The position numbers were made by a program, and so were the translations under genes. From contig OY829326.1 in the NCBI GenBank assembly GCA_963691655.1, forward strand, positions 40,079,989 through 40,143,988: a stretch of 64,000 nt of DNA, given 5' to 3'. Below are positions 1 to 12,284 of this stretch, piece by piece. The stretch is from Toxonevra muliebris (taxonomy: Eukaryota; Arthropoda; Insecta; Diptera; Pallopteridae). Within the stretch, counting starts at the first letter, position 1; each line of letters starts with the position of its first letter. The notes below the pieces were generated by a model. The model had not been told where the DNA came from. It saw nothing but the letters and a program-made list of their open reading frames with translations, and made no database searches.

Positions 1-1327
1 GTGTTTTAAAAATTTCTGTTCAAAATTTTTTTTCTTCTACTAATTTTGTTTTTGTTCATTTGCCTCACGGTTGTTATTTTTTTCTCTCACATTTTCTCAT
101 TTACTCACTGAATGCGATCCAAATATGTCTTTGATTGAATAATATTCAAAAACAACAACACCAACAACTATAAAGCAGCGTGTTGTTATTATTATTGTTG
201 TTGTCTCTTTTTGACGAATTTACCTTTATGGAAATTCGATACTTTTTTACGTGGAGACAAAAACAACAATATGGAAGAAGAGAAAAATTAAAATTCCCGT
301 ATATTGAAAATTTGTATTAATAAAAATAATGAGAAAAAGAGCGAAGGAAAATGTTTGCTGAAGAGGCGTTTGATCCCACCACATGACGTCCACATGACAT
401 TTATAGTAGGTAATTAAAAAGTATATAAAAATGTTTTTCAAAGAATAATTCAAAGGATTGAAAAATAAAAATTGTTTTGAAATCACATTATAATGACATT
501 ATATTGAGAGAGTAGAGGGAAAATTGGTAGCAGGGATGATATTTCAGGCGATTAGCTCAGATGCCAATATTGGTGATTGAATCCAAAGAGTTAAAGTGTT
601 AGGTTGTTGTCTGAAACCCCAAGAGTTCAATAGCATATTATTCATTTAGGAAAATGAAATACCTGAAACTTTGCCTCATCTGATTGTAATCGGACTAAAT
701 ATTTTCTTTAGGGCTTCAAAATTATTTATCCTTAAAATGATAAAATGTTGAGAAACATCAGTTTCTGGTTTAAATTGTCCCATAAACCCCATTAAGCATA
801 ACCATCAAAGCTTTTACTAACTTATTCATTTTAATTAATTTTCTTCTTTTTTTTGGAAATAAAACGCTTAGCGAATTGCGCATTCCCATATCTATAGCCA
901 TTCTTTTAAATAATATTGAGAAATCCTAAGAAAAGACTTTAAAAGCTCTTTTGTGTATATTTACACAAAGTAAACTCAACTGCGGAACGTGCACCTGAAA
1001 CTCTTGCTATACCTTTGTCTAAATACGCACAAAATAGCTTGTAAAAGTCTATAACAAATTGCCCGAGACAACTTCTCAAATATTTAAAAGGTTTAGGCTA
1101 ATTATTGTAGAAGAGTGCAGAGTTTTATCTAAGCACAACTGTATTTAGCTTGAGATGTACGCCCAAACACGCTTTTGAAAAGACATAAAAGGCATCCAAC
1201 GCTTGCTTGCATAAGTATATTTCAACTTTACAAAATCTACATACCATGAACCCATGAATTCTGCAAATTCTAGTACTAATTTTATATCGTATTTTTCCCC
1301 ACTTCACTTTCACAATTTCATGTATAG
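1..1327. other. Paramyosin intron, left edge
   Basis: AT-rich sequence with poly-purine/pyrimidine runs and CAA/GTT repeats around 150-200. It ends in the acceptor before the first coding exon in the window. I see no coding exon here. Confidence 0.6.
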
Positions 1328-4300
1328 AGCTGAAAAAGAAAAGTCAAAATTCCAAGCCGAAATCTATGAAATGCTTAGCCAAATTGAATCCTATAACAAG
1401 GAAAGAATCGTCTCTAGCAAACATATCGAAAGGTTGGAAGTCTCAATCACCGAATTGAATGTTAAAATCGAAGAATTGAATCGCACTGTGATTGATATCA
1501 CTTCGCACAAGACTCGTCTCTCTCAAGAGAACATTGAATTGATCAAGGACGTCCAAGATCTCAAGTCACAACTAGACACTGTCTCATATTCCAGGAGTCA
1601 GGTCGTCTCCCAATTGGAAGACGCTCGCCGACGCTTGGAAGATGAAGACCGTCGTCGCTCAATGTTGGAATCTTCTCTTCATCAAGTTGAAACCGATTTG
1701 GAATCGATTCGCCTTCAACTCGAAGAAGAATCTGAAGCACGTATTGACTTGGAACGTCAGCTGGTCAAGTCCAATGCCGATGCTGCTACATGGCAAAATA
1801 AATATCTTTCCGAAGCAGCAGCTCGTGCTGAAGAGTGCGAGGAAATTCGTCGTAAATATCAAATTCGCATCACCGAACTCGAGGAACACGTTGAGATATT
1901 GATCGTCAAGATTAACAACTTGGAGAAACAAAAGACTCGTCTCACCAGCGAAATCGAGGTTCTCATTATGGATTTGGAGAAATCGAATAACACATGCCGC
2001 GAATTGTCAAAGTCTGTTACCACTTTGGAGAAACACAATGTTGAGCTGAAGAGCCGTCTTGAGGAGACTGTCATTCTTTTCGAGAACAGCCAACGTGATT
2101 TGAAGAATAAGCAGGCTGATTTGTTGCGTACCGTTCATGAATTGGAGAAGGTTAAGGATGCTAATGGTCAATTGGCACGTGAGAACAAGAAAATGGGAGG
2201 TAAGATTACAACAGATCGATTTGATTTTTAGTATTCAAATTTTAATTTTATAATATTTGTTTTTGTTTTTTTTACAGATGATCTTCACGAGGCTAAAGCC
2301 ACCATTAATGAATATAACCGTCGCTTACATGAATTGGAACTTGAGCTCCGTCGTCTCGAGAATGAGCGTGATGAATTGACAGCAGCATACAAGGAAGCCG
2401 AAGCTGTAAGTTATTCTTGCTGTTATTTGTGAGACTATATTAAATGCTTAACAAATTTTATGCATTTATTTAATAACTATAGGGTCGCAAAGCTGAAGAG
2501 CAACGTGCTCAACGCTTGTCTGCTGATTTCAACCAATACCGCCACGATGCTGAACGTCGTTTGGCCGAGAAGGATGAAGAGATCGAAGCTATTCGGTAAG
2601 TCTATTAACTTCTAAGATACGTATCTATTAAAATTATGGAAACGATGTGGAGATATGAATATTGGAAAAAAACAAAAATTTTATTCAATTACGATGAAAG
2701 AAATCGTAGAACTTGTTGGAGCACAACAATCATTCAAGAAAATGATCACGCAGCTGTATTTGCAACGGAGTGAAGTACGAGTTATATGTATCAATGCCTA
2801 TCAGATAGTTCCAAATGTATTTACAATACATTATTATCATTAGCATAAAAAATCAAGCTCTGTGTTGCTTGTATAACACGATGCTACAAAATTTAAACTT
2901 TTTTTTTAGTCCTCTAATTTTTCGACGGTTACACGGTAACACGAAGTTAGTTTTCCTCAATCACGTACGGTTCCTACACAACCTAGCCCTGAATTCGCAA
3001 GTTTAGAGCTTTCAAGGATGGCAGAAAAAACTACTTAGCTTTATAAGTTCGATTTTTACGCCTTAAGCAAAGGTGTCCAACACAATGAGTTAAGTAATTT
3101 TTGGAATAGCACCCTTCGTCTATCCGTGAGCCATCTAAAGCAGTTGGAAATTTTGAGGACTACATTTTTTGTTGCACTGTGTAATCGAAGTGTCATAGGT
3201 AGCATTTTAAAACTCCAATTCAAACCATAAAAATTTGGTATTTGAAACCTATACAATTGGTTAAGTTAAAATACTAACTGTTTTTACTCAATTTAGTATA
3301 TTTGTGAAAATGCAATACAAAATAAATACAGTCTATCTTTTAGAAAATAAAGGATCTATTTGATGGCAATTCATTAGACATTTTCATTATGGGAACGTAA
3401 ACGAGTATCAAGTCCCTTGTTGTGGGCTATACCTAATAATGATATATACACAAATAATTTTTTTTTTTTTAATAAATTGTAACACCCTGTGTACAAAAAT
3501 TCAACCGGAAGCAATCAATGCTTCCGTAAGTCAGCGTAATTATAAAACAATAACAAAAACACTATGTATACATCACTATACCACTAGCCAATGAAAACCA
3601 ATTGATGATTGATTTTATTGATAGAAAAATGTGCGTTTTTCTTTTTGGCATAAAGACAAAAATTACAAAAAGTCAAAACTATGTTGCCATCATCCATTTT
3701 CAAACAACTTATACATTGATTTAGTATGTTCATTAGTTAAGAAAAAAAAAAAAATTATAATAAATCATCAGCTTGAGTTTTTGAAGTTCACCCATCGACA
3801 AAAATTTATAAATTTTAAAATAATCTAGTACTCATAACATATTTGAAGTCAGCCCCCATTGAACTTTCTGCCAGCACCGCTACTGTTTTTACACTGAATA
3901 AAATGGCATTTGAAGGACAGCAATTGAAATGCTATTGATTAGAAAAAAAATCATTACTTCGATACATTTCTTTAAATTTCCTGGGGTTTTCTCTTAATTT
4001 ATTCTACTGCACTTACTTCTACTAAAAACGAACTGCCAGTAGTTTTCTTTTTACTGTACTAACAGGAAGCACTTGATATTAAATTGACCCATTTCGAATC
4101 AGTACGATTTTTATAATTGCGCATAGAGCATCAATTAATTAAGCAACAATAATAATAGCAAATAAATAAAATCAATCAAAGGAAAAAGTGCTGTAATATC
4201 TAACAAATTTATAACGTAATATAACTATTTTAACGATAAAAGTTACAAAGTTGTGCTGCAAAAGTAAGTTTCAGCTTATAAAATGAATAAAAGTCAAATA

Positions 4301-7300
4301 TTTAATTGGAAAAATTTTTTTAGAAAACGCTATATCAAATCTATTACACAATCGAAAGCGAATTCAAATTCGAATATTTTGGAATAACGTTTGGCGTTAT
4401 AAGAAAGAAATTTCGTCAATTTTAGCTGAAATCATTTGAATTTAGTGTTCCTTCTGTGCAGACACTACAAAGTACAGTAAGTCAAATTTAGCTGGAAGCA
4501 TTTGCAATCTGTGCAGGCATTAAAAGGTACAGTAAAATAATCAAATGTCATAATAGTGAATTGAGTGATTGGTCGATTGATTGATTGATTGATTTGAACT
4601 TATTCACTCATTCTCAAATCCATAAAGACACGTGTGTGTGTGTGTTTTACCTCACTCAGCGTGTTAGTGAATTGCGTAAATGAATCTATTATGACATTTT
4701 GAAAGCAAAAGATAAAAAAAAGAACGAAAAGCATCAATTAAATCAAAACATTGACTTTTCCTCGAACGGAGTCAACTGATTTCTTATACTTATAGCAAAT
4801 CTTTTTATAGATTTCTACAAAAATTGAATTTTTGAATTTGCGAAGAGCTACATACACTGCCAGATACAAATAAATCAACAACGAACGATCTCTATGTACA
4901 ACAAGTGACAGCAACGAGTGCAGCGCAATCGAAGAAGAACAACAAGAAGAAAAACAAACTACAATTTATTTGTATCTTTAGTTTTTTAACTGTATATTCT
5001 GTATATCCTATAGTATCTTAAGTCAAGTGCAGCACACGCACAAAATAGAGAGCACACATATTGACTACGACCACTGTACGTGCATGCAAATCGATTACTC
5101 GAAATCACACACATACACGCAAATACTGTGATACATTTTGACAGGGAGCGACCCTTTTTGTACCACACACAAGCAAATTTATTTTTTACCACACACACTC
5201 ACACACATATACACATTCATCTTCCGTAGCCAAAAAGCGCACTCTCTTTCAACACCACTATGGCTCTCACATACAGTTTACGTCCCGCTCGCGTACGTCA
5301 CATGCTACAATCTACCTATGAGGACAATTATGGCTACACTATGAATTTTTATCAGCCGATGCTCGATTATTTAGATGCAAAAACGAAGGGTCTAAAACTC
5401 GAAACGCCACATTTACCGTGGACAAGCGAACGCGGCCTCAGGCAATATCGTCCCTCGAATACCGTACGACGATACAACGCCGACGAGATAGTTCGTCTTT
5501 CGCGTGCCTGTGCCGCTCGAGCTGATGAAATTTTATTAAATTTTCGCGCACAAAAGCGTACACCATTCAGTGTGAAGAAGCTCGCCGACGCATCGCGTGT
5601 TTCCAAGCATATTGAACCGGACACGGTAGTTGAACGATCACGCGAACGTCGTCGCAAACGTCAGGAAGAACTTGAGGATATTATTAAACAAGACACAATT
5701 AAGTTACTCCAGCGTATTCATAAAATGGAATTAGACGATTGTCCAAAAATGTCAGCGGATTTTAAACGCCAAATTCGCGGTAAATCAGCAAGTGCCATTG
5801 CTCAAGCGCTCCTCTCGGAGTCGGAACGTAATATTAAAAGTGCCAAGCGCGAAGAAGACGATTTCATTGCACAAACAATGATTCGTTCCAGTCGTGCTGC
5901 CAGTCGTATGCGTTCTGGCTCACCAGAAGGTGGACGCTTTACAGCACATACCACCCATATTGAATTTATGGATGACCGCTTGGTTGATAAGCTCGATCAT
6001 CGCGTATCATCATCATTGTACAATGTTAAACGTCAGCTGTCGAATTTAAATCAAAAGACAGTGGAATTTTATGCAGATTCCAGGTGCGGCATAGAGGATA
6101 AGTGTTGGGTTTGTCGTAAAGTGATGCGTACACATCCAAAACTAAAAGATTACACTTATATGTATTGGCAACATTAAATATAATTTAGATAACAATGTTA
6201 AACGGAAGAAGGAGTGATCGATAGATCAATCGGTTTGTTACTGTAGTTAAATAGTTAATAATGTGGAAATGGTGATTGCGGGTATGTTGATGTTGACGTG
6301 GCGAGACGAGAGCGGGTGGTGCGAGTGTTGATTATGAATTTTTGGGAATTGTAGGTGTTTGAAATTAGTTAATTTCTAGCAAATACAGACAAAGTTTGGT
6401 GTAGTACTTTGCCAAGAATTTTTGGATGTGTGTTTTTCGTTAAGAAAGTGCACGACATTATTTCATAAATGCACACATTCAAACGCATATAATATCACAG
6501 ACACACTCACACACACATTATAGATATGAACCAAACATATCCTCAAGTTATTTAACATTCAAATACATAAAATACCTTAGCGAAAACAAACAAAGCACAT
6601 TTGCAATGTGTTTTCTTCAATTAAAATGATTAAATTCTTTATTTAATTTTATTATTTTTGTGTTCTTTTGCTAAACAAAACGAATAAATGCAAACAAAAA
6701 GCTACATCTACTTGTACAATTTCAAGTGGTAGCATTTTGATTTATTTTTATTTATTTCTTCTTGCATTGCAATTTTTTGTGTGTGAAAAATTATGCGCTC
6801 CTCAGCAAATGCATCTTCTAGATACGAGTACATACTCGGCGTGTGTTATTTTTGGTTTAAAAACATATTCGCATTCGCACATACATAAATGCAAATTCAT
6901 TTTAGCAGCTATTTTGCAAGCATTTTGCAATTTTACATTGTCATTTCGAGTTTAGTCATAAATTAAATATTTTCGATGAATAGTTTTTGCTTTTCACATT
7001 TGGCATGTTTTAGTTCTTAAAGTAGTTTTTTTTTATTGTGGCGCAAAAAATGAATGTGGGGGAAATCATTATTAATTAATTCATTTTTCTAGAGTGTGCA
7101 GAAATTGCATTTATATGATGTAAAAATAGATGCTATATGGCACAGATAGCTGGAACTTTATTCATAGTTGGTTTTTTTAATCAACCAATATAAGAGAACA
7201 AACTTGAGTGTTTAAAGATTCAATCTGTTTAGAGCAATATTATAATACACATAGTTTGTTTCCATTTTTTGATGCTGTGATGCTTTTTCAGAGGAAAAAC

Positions 7301-10300
7301 TTGTTTTAGAAAAAGAAAGACATATACTATACATCAAAATCCGCAACAAAAGTTTTGGAAGTTTTGAATTAATTTAAGTCTTCTCGATCCAACAATTTTC
7401 ATGTGTAGTAAGCATTTTCCATTCCATGCTTTTTAATAAATCACACCTGCAAATTTCGATGCCAAACAAAATCTTGGCCTAGTAAAAATCTACTAAACTT
7501 GCAATTTTAGCTAGTTCAAAAGAAGTTAAACAATCTGACTAAATAATAATTTTAATGTCACCTTTCAACAATTTGGAACTTAAAAGAAACTGCTTATGAA
7601 TATATTAAATTTGTATTAAAGAAACCTTAAACACTGAAGATAAATAATTTCTTTGAAGTTCCATAACTTTAAATTTTACTGCAAAGGGCACTGGAGCCCT
7701 GTTAGTCTTAGTTTTTGCAGATTCAAGATTCAAGTTCCACTGCATCAGTCCCTAAAAACCATAAAAAATAATAAATCAAACTTTTTCTTGGGTCAGCGAT
7801 CTGAAGGCGTAGAGCCGCAATATTTTCGAAAAGCGTTTTTTTTATGTTTCCTTTCCTGAATTACAAGCAAAACCATGAACAAAAATCCGAAATTCTGAAA
7901 AGCTTTTTTCCGAATTTTCAAAATTGAATGGAAAAATGTCCTCTTAAGCGCAGGTCCATCAGTTAGTCAGGGCTAAAAACGAAACATTTTTATTTGTTTC
8001 AGCAATGTAATTTATTTTTGGAATAGACACGTTACAATTCGGTGATGTAGAGCTACGCAATGCATAACTTTTAAACATGATTTTCGAAATTTTTAATAAA
8101 ATAAGTTCACTGCAAGCCTTAAAGATTTGTTCCTGAATTTAAAGGGTTAGTAAATATTATTAAGAAATATATTGAAATATTTGTAAATGTATAACCAACA
8201 ACTTTTTAAAGATTTTAAAAATGTGTTTAGTTATCTTTAACTAAACCTAAAAGTAGAAATTGAGATTTTTGAATTCAAGAAGCTCTATTATGTGCTAACC
8301 AATAAAATATATATGTAGGCTTGCCGCATTGCAAGAGGCAGAACAACTTAACTAAAATCGATGGAAGGTAATTTCTCTTACTTTCTGTTATTTGTTTAAC
8401 TCACTGTAAAAATTTAAATAAAGTTATTCCAGTTAACCTCTATACGAGTATGCTATAAATAAAAAGAAAAATAAAAACTTAAACATATGCATTAAAATTG
8501 CAAATAAGTATATAATGAAATAGAGCATAAAGAAAATATATTTCATTGAAAGAAAATTCAACCATGGGAAAATTCTAAAACTCAAATACGATCATATTTC
8601 GGTTGTTGTTGCTATACACAGAAATGCCATTGTTTGACGTTGTCCTTCAAAATACTTTAATTCTTTTTAAAAATAAATTATGCACATTTATATATTTATA
8701 TTTGTTTCTTAAATAAAAGTGATGCTTCATGACAGAAAACAAAAACAAAATATACTGCACAATAGAAACGTGTACGTACGCAAGTCCACATAAATAAAGA
8801 CATATAAACATTTGAATAAATACCTTTGCAAAACAATACAGTTGTCTGCCAAATAAAATAAATTATTCAAAAAAAAATAAAAACATTATAGTATTAAGTA
8901 ACAAGATAAAGAATAAAATAAAATATGCAAAAACAAAAACAAAGAAAATTAAGTAATTTTAATTAAAATATGTACAATTTTTTTTATGACAATATAAACA
9001 AAAAATAAATTGCATTATGCATCAAATAATGTGCAATTCTTTTAGTAGTTAGTTAGTGTGTTTCTATAAAAAGATTTATATTGTCATTTTCATGAAATTT
9101 TTGCAAGTCTTATTAATGCTCTTATTATAGATAAACACCTTAATACACATTTAAATAATTTGTGCAATCATTATTTAATTTATAATATTATAAGAAAATT
9201 AGTAGCACTCATTTTTTTTTAACCTTCAAGAGTTGGCTTGATCACATATTTATTGTATTTATGAGAGAGGTGCAAGGTGCAATTAGTCAGATGTCAAAGA
9301 CATCTTCAAAGTTTGGGGACGTTAAAAAAGTTTATACCCAGACATTTGAAAAACACAAAGAAAATAGAGCAATCCTAAATAATTTAAACTAAACTTTACA
9401 TTAGTTATCTTTATTGCATATCAAAAATGAATATCATTAGAAAACAAGGTGAATATCATTAGAAAACAAGGTGAAATGGAAGATACAAGAGTTTTGTAGG
9501 GAACGTTCTAATTATATCATTCCGAGAACTTGTGAAGAAAAAACGAAGCAATCACGAAAGTTGATGTTCCTTCTATCCAACAGAATTCCTCATTGGATCT
9601 CAAAAATCCAAAAAAAACTATATTTTTTTGAATAAAAATATTGGTTGCCTAAAAATTTTCGTTCAGTCAAAGCAGAGTTTTTTCCATAACAATTTTTAGT
9701 ACTTTATATATTAAATTTTTCCTTTAACCTTAATCAAAAACAAATTTTCTGATAGATAAATATGATATCTTACTCTTTCCTAACACTGAGTAATTACTAA
9801 AAATAAGCAAAGAATCCGCATTACTCACTTTACCACTGGGATACAAGAACTACTTGTTGTTGAAGGTAAAAATCATTAAATGTTCACTTTCATTTGTGGA
9901 CTCAATTGTTTATTTTTATAGTACTTTAAAAACCTAAATATCTAAATTCCACAGTCCAATTATTTAAGAACACAGTGGGAGAAAATGCAATAAAATCAAT
10001 CTAACATTTAAAACGTTCCCCAAGAGAATGAGTCATTTGACAAAAAAAAAAAAACTAAAATGAAATTGCATAATATTTGTGAGGTACTACAAAGTTGTTG
10101 TTAATTTTAGCATAATGATGCATGCAAAGTGTATCAATGATAAGAATTCGAGTAATTGTGACAAGTTCGATGTCTTTATCATTCATGTCTGATTATATTT
10201 TTCAACGCAAGATAAAAAGAATTCACGTAGTAGTTCTTTTAATTAAAATAATGCAATTGCTTTATTACAATTCGCAAATATTTATCACCTGAATGTATCT

Positions 10301-12284
10301 TTAGCATTTCGATTTTTCGTAAGTCTATGAATTACAAATTCATAAAAATAGCGCTGCAATTGCAATTGAGGTGAACACAGAATTTTAGGGAAATTTATTT
10401 TTAGATTTATTTTACATGAACATAAATTTGTTTGCCAGTAAATTATGGCTAAAAACTACTTATACATACATAAATATGTTAGCAATTATAAATGATTTTA
10501 GGCAAGAATGTGGAGCGAAGGTTTTTAATAAATAAATATGTTAACTTAAATAGTATTTACCAAGATATTTAAAAAATGTGAAGTGATTTTAGAATAGAAC
10601 TTGTAGCCTGTCAGTCTTAAAATACTCAATTTGAAGATAAGTGCAGCTCTCTAAATTGTCCCACGCTAGACTAATTATGGAATCATCATCTTCAGGTAAA
10701 AATTCAAGTAAATAATATTTTCTTTTCAGAAAAAAATATTTTCACATCATTTCCAAAAATTTATAGAAATATTATATTTTATTGCATAATATTTTTGTAA
10801 TTATCAATATTTATAAAATATATTTTTTTTTCGACACTACTACTTGCTCCTCCTTATAGCAAACAAACTGCCATCGAAATCGAACAATTGCAAGCTCGCG
10901 TCGTTGAAGCCGAGACACGTTTGAAGACCGAAGTTCAACGTATCAAGAAGAAGTTGCAAATCCAAATTACCGAATTGGAAATGTCATTGGATGTTGCCAA
11001 CAAGACCAACATTGACTTGCAGAAGGTCATCAAGAAGCAATCATTGCAATTGACTGAACTTCAAGCTCACTACGAGGATATTCAACGCCAATTGCAAGCG
11101 ACATTGGATCAATATGGTGTTGCTCAACGTCGTTTGGCCGTAATGAACGGTGAATTGGAGGAAGTTCGCTCACATTTGGATAGTGCCAATCGTGCTAAGC
11201 GCACCGTTGAAATCCAATATGAAGAAGCTCAAACACGCATCAATGAATTGAGCGTTGTCAATGTTAACTTGGTATCGTTGAAGTCGAAATTGGAACAAGA
11301 GTTGTCGATTGTTGCCTCTGATTATGAGGAAGTCACCAAGGAGTTGCGCATTAGTGACGAACGCTACCAGAGAGTTCAAGTGAGTAGTGTGAAAAAAATT
11401 TATTTTTATTATGTATTATGGGATTGTACTTAATACATTTGTCATATACATTCGTCAGGTTGAACTGAAGAGCACCATCGAACAAATTCATGAGGAACAA
11501 GAACGTATTGTTAAACTTGAAACCATCAAGAAGTCTTTGGAGGTTGAGGTCAAGGTAAGAAAATTATTCGTTGAGATATTGAAATACGTTGGGAATCGAA
11601 ATAGAGTGTTGAGAGGCGCAGAAAAACTAGAGTGGAAAAAACAAACGAAAGCATAAATTCCAAAAAATTTTCCGAGCCTAGTTGTCGTCACAAATTGCAT
11701 TCATAATGTTTTAACCTTTTTAAAATTTTTTCAGACTTTGGCCATTCGTCTCGAAGAAGTCGAATTGAACGCTGTTGCTGGTAGCAAACGTATCATTAGC
11801 AAGTTGGAAGCACGTATCCGTGATTTGGAACTTGAGTTGGAAGAAGAGAAGAGGAGACACGCTGAAACCATTAAGATCTTGAGGAAGAAGGAACGTACCG
11901 TCAAGGAAGTTATGGTCCAATGCGAAGAAGATCAAAAGAACATTATCTTATTGCAAGAATCTTTGGACAAAGCTGTTAACAAGGTTAACATTTACAAACG
12001 TCAAGTGTGTGAACAGGTAAAAACTATTTAAGAAAACATAACGCTACATGCACCTACTAACTATCGTTTTCTTATAAACATTTTTCTAGGAGGGCATGTC
12101 CCAACAATCGGTTACCCGCGTCCGTCGTTTCCAACGTGAACTTGAAGCTGCTGAAGATCGTGCTGAATGCGCTGAATCTAACTTGAATATGATTCGCGCT
12201 AAGCACCGCACATTCGTCACCACCTCTACCGTTCCCGGATCCCAGGTTTACATTCAAGAAACAACAAGAACGATCAGCGAATAA
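1328..12284 (+). CDS. Prm: Paramyosin, long isoform (3' part; 5' exons outside window)
   Basis: Coiled-coil core protein of invertebrate thick filaments. Coding exons: 1328-2199, 2278-2405, 2483-2595, 10860-11379, 11459-11554, 11735-12016 and 12090-12284 (stop TAA). All junctions are GT-AG and the phases agree (1, 0, 2, 0, 0, 0). About 734 residues are encoded here. From remembered fly paramyosin (about 880 aa) roughly 145 N-terminal residues are missing and must lie left of position 1. The protein is continuous heptad-repeat coiled coil rich in Glu, Lys, Arg, Gln and Leu, for example [13 protein letters not shown]. It ends in the non-helical tail [20 protein letters not shown]. The first acceptor could be used at 1328 or 1330. 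The third intron (2596-10859) is very long and houses the miniparamyosin first exon. The family call is firm; the first exon edge is the least certain part. Confidence 0.95.
2596..5259 (+). other. Paramyosin long intron, part 1, with the presumed miniparamyosin control region
   Basis: Intron of the long isoform upstream of the miniparamyosin start. It contains two degenerate direct copies of a roughly 60-bp unit (4422-4486 and 4487-4540, both including TTTAGCT, CTGTGCAG and GTACAGTA), a GATT tetranucleotide run near 4570-4592 and a GT run near 4632. An AT-rich MEF2-like site (CTATTTTAAC) lies near 4225. CA-rich sequence just before 5260 is consistent with a 5' UTR. Promoter function is inferred from the gene structure alone. 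Confidence 0.45.
5260..12284 (+). CDS. Prm: Miniparamyosin (short isoform from an internal promoter)
   Basis: Alternative product of the paramyosin gene. The isoform-specific exon starts at ATG 5260 and codes 274 residues plus two bases to 6083, where CCAG|GTGCGG gives a phase-2 donor. This is the phase needed to join the shared exon at 10860, followed by 11459-11554, 11735-12016 and 12090-12284. The product is 638 aa, close to the roughly 640 aa remembered for the fly short form. The unique head ([20 protein letters not shown]...) is basic and not a regular coiled coil. It has an Arg/Ser segment near residues 210-225, so it probably sits outside the rod. The start is the first ATG of the open frame. 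In Drosophila this isoform is muscle-type restricted and uses its own promoter; I could not pin a TATA box or initiator in 4400-5259. Codon use here has more CG-ending codons than the shared rod exons. Confidence 0.92.
6084..6177 (+). other. In-frame read-through of the miniparamyosin head exon
   Basis: If the donor at 6084 is not used, the frame stays open for 30 more codons and ends at TAA 6175-6177. The tail is Cys-containing ([12 protein letters not shown], then basic and aromatic residues). The product would be a 305-residue head-only protein with no coiled coil. This may be chance or a retained-intron isoform. No close poly(A) signal was found; AATAAA-like sites occur only several hundred bases downstream. 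Confidence 0.35.
6178..10859 (+). other. Paramyosin long intron, part 2
   Basis: AT-rich intron between the miniparamyosin exon and the first shared exon. The only clear structure is a perfect 22-bp tandem duplication (9429-9450 and 9451-9472). Open frames here are short and lack family resemblance. Confidence 0.6.
9429..9472. repeat. Perfect 22-bp tandem duplication
   Basis: The unit starting GAATATCATTAG and ending CAAGGT occurs twice head to tail with no mismatch, inside the paramyosin intron. The identity suggests a recent duplication. Confidence 0.9.

Noticed and set aside
540..590. tRNA-like patch (GATTAGCTCAGATGCC ... GATTGAATCC)
   Set aside because: Box-like strings only; no pairing stems and no repeat partner in the window.
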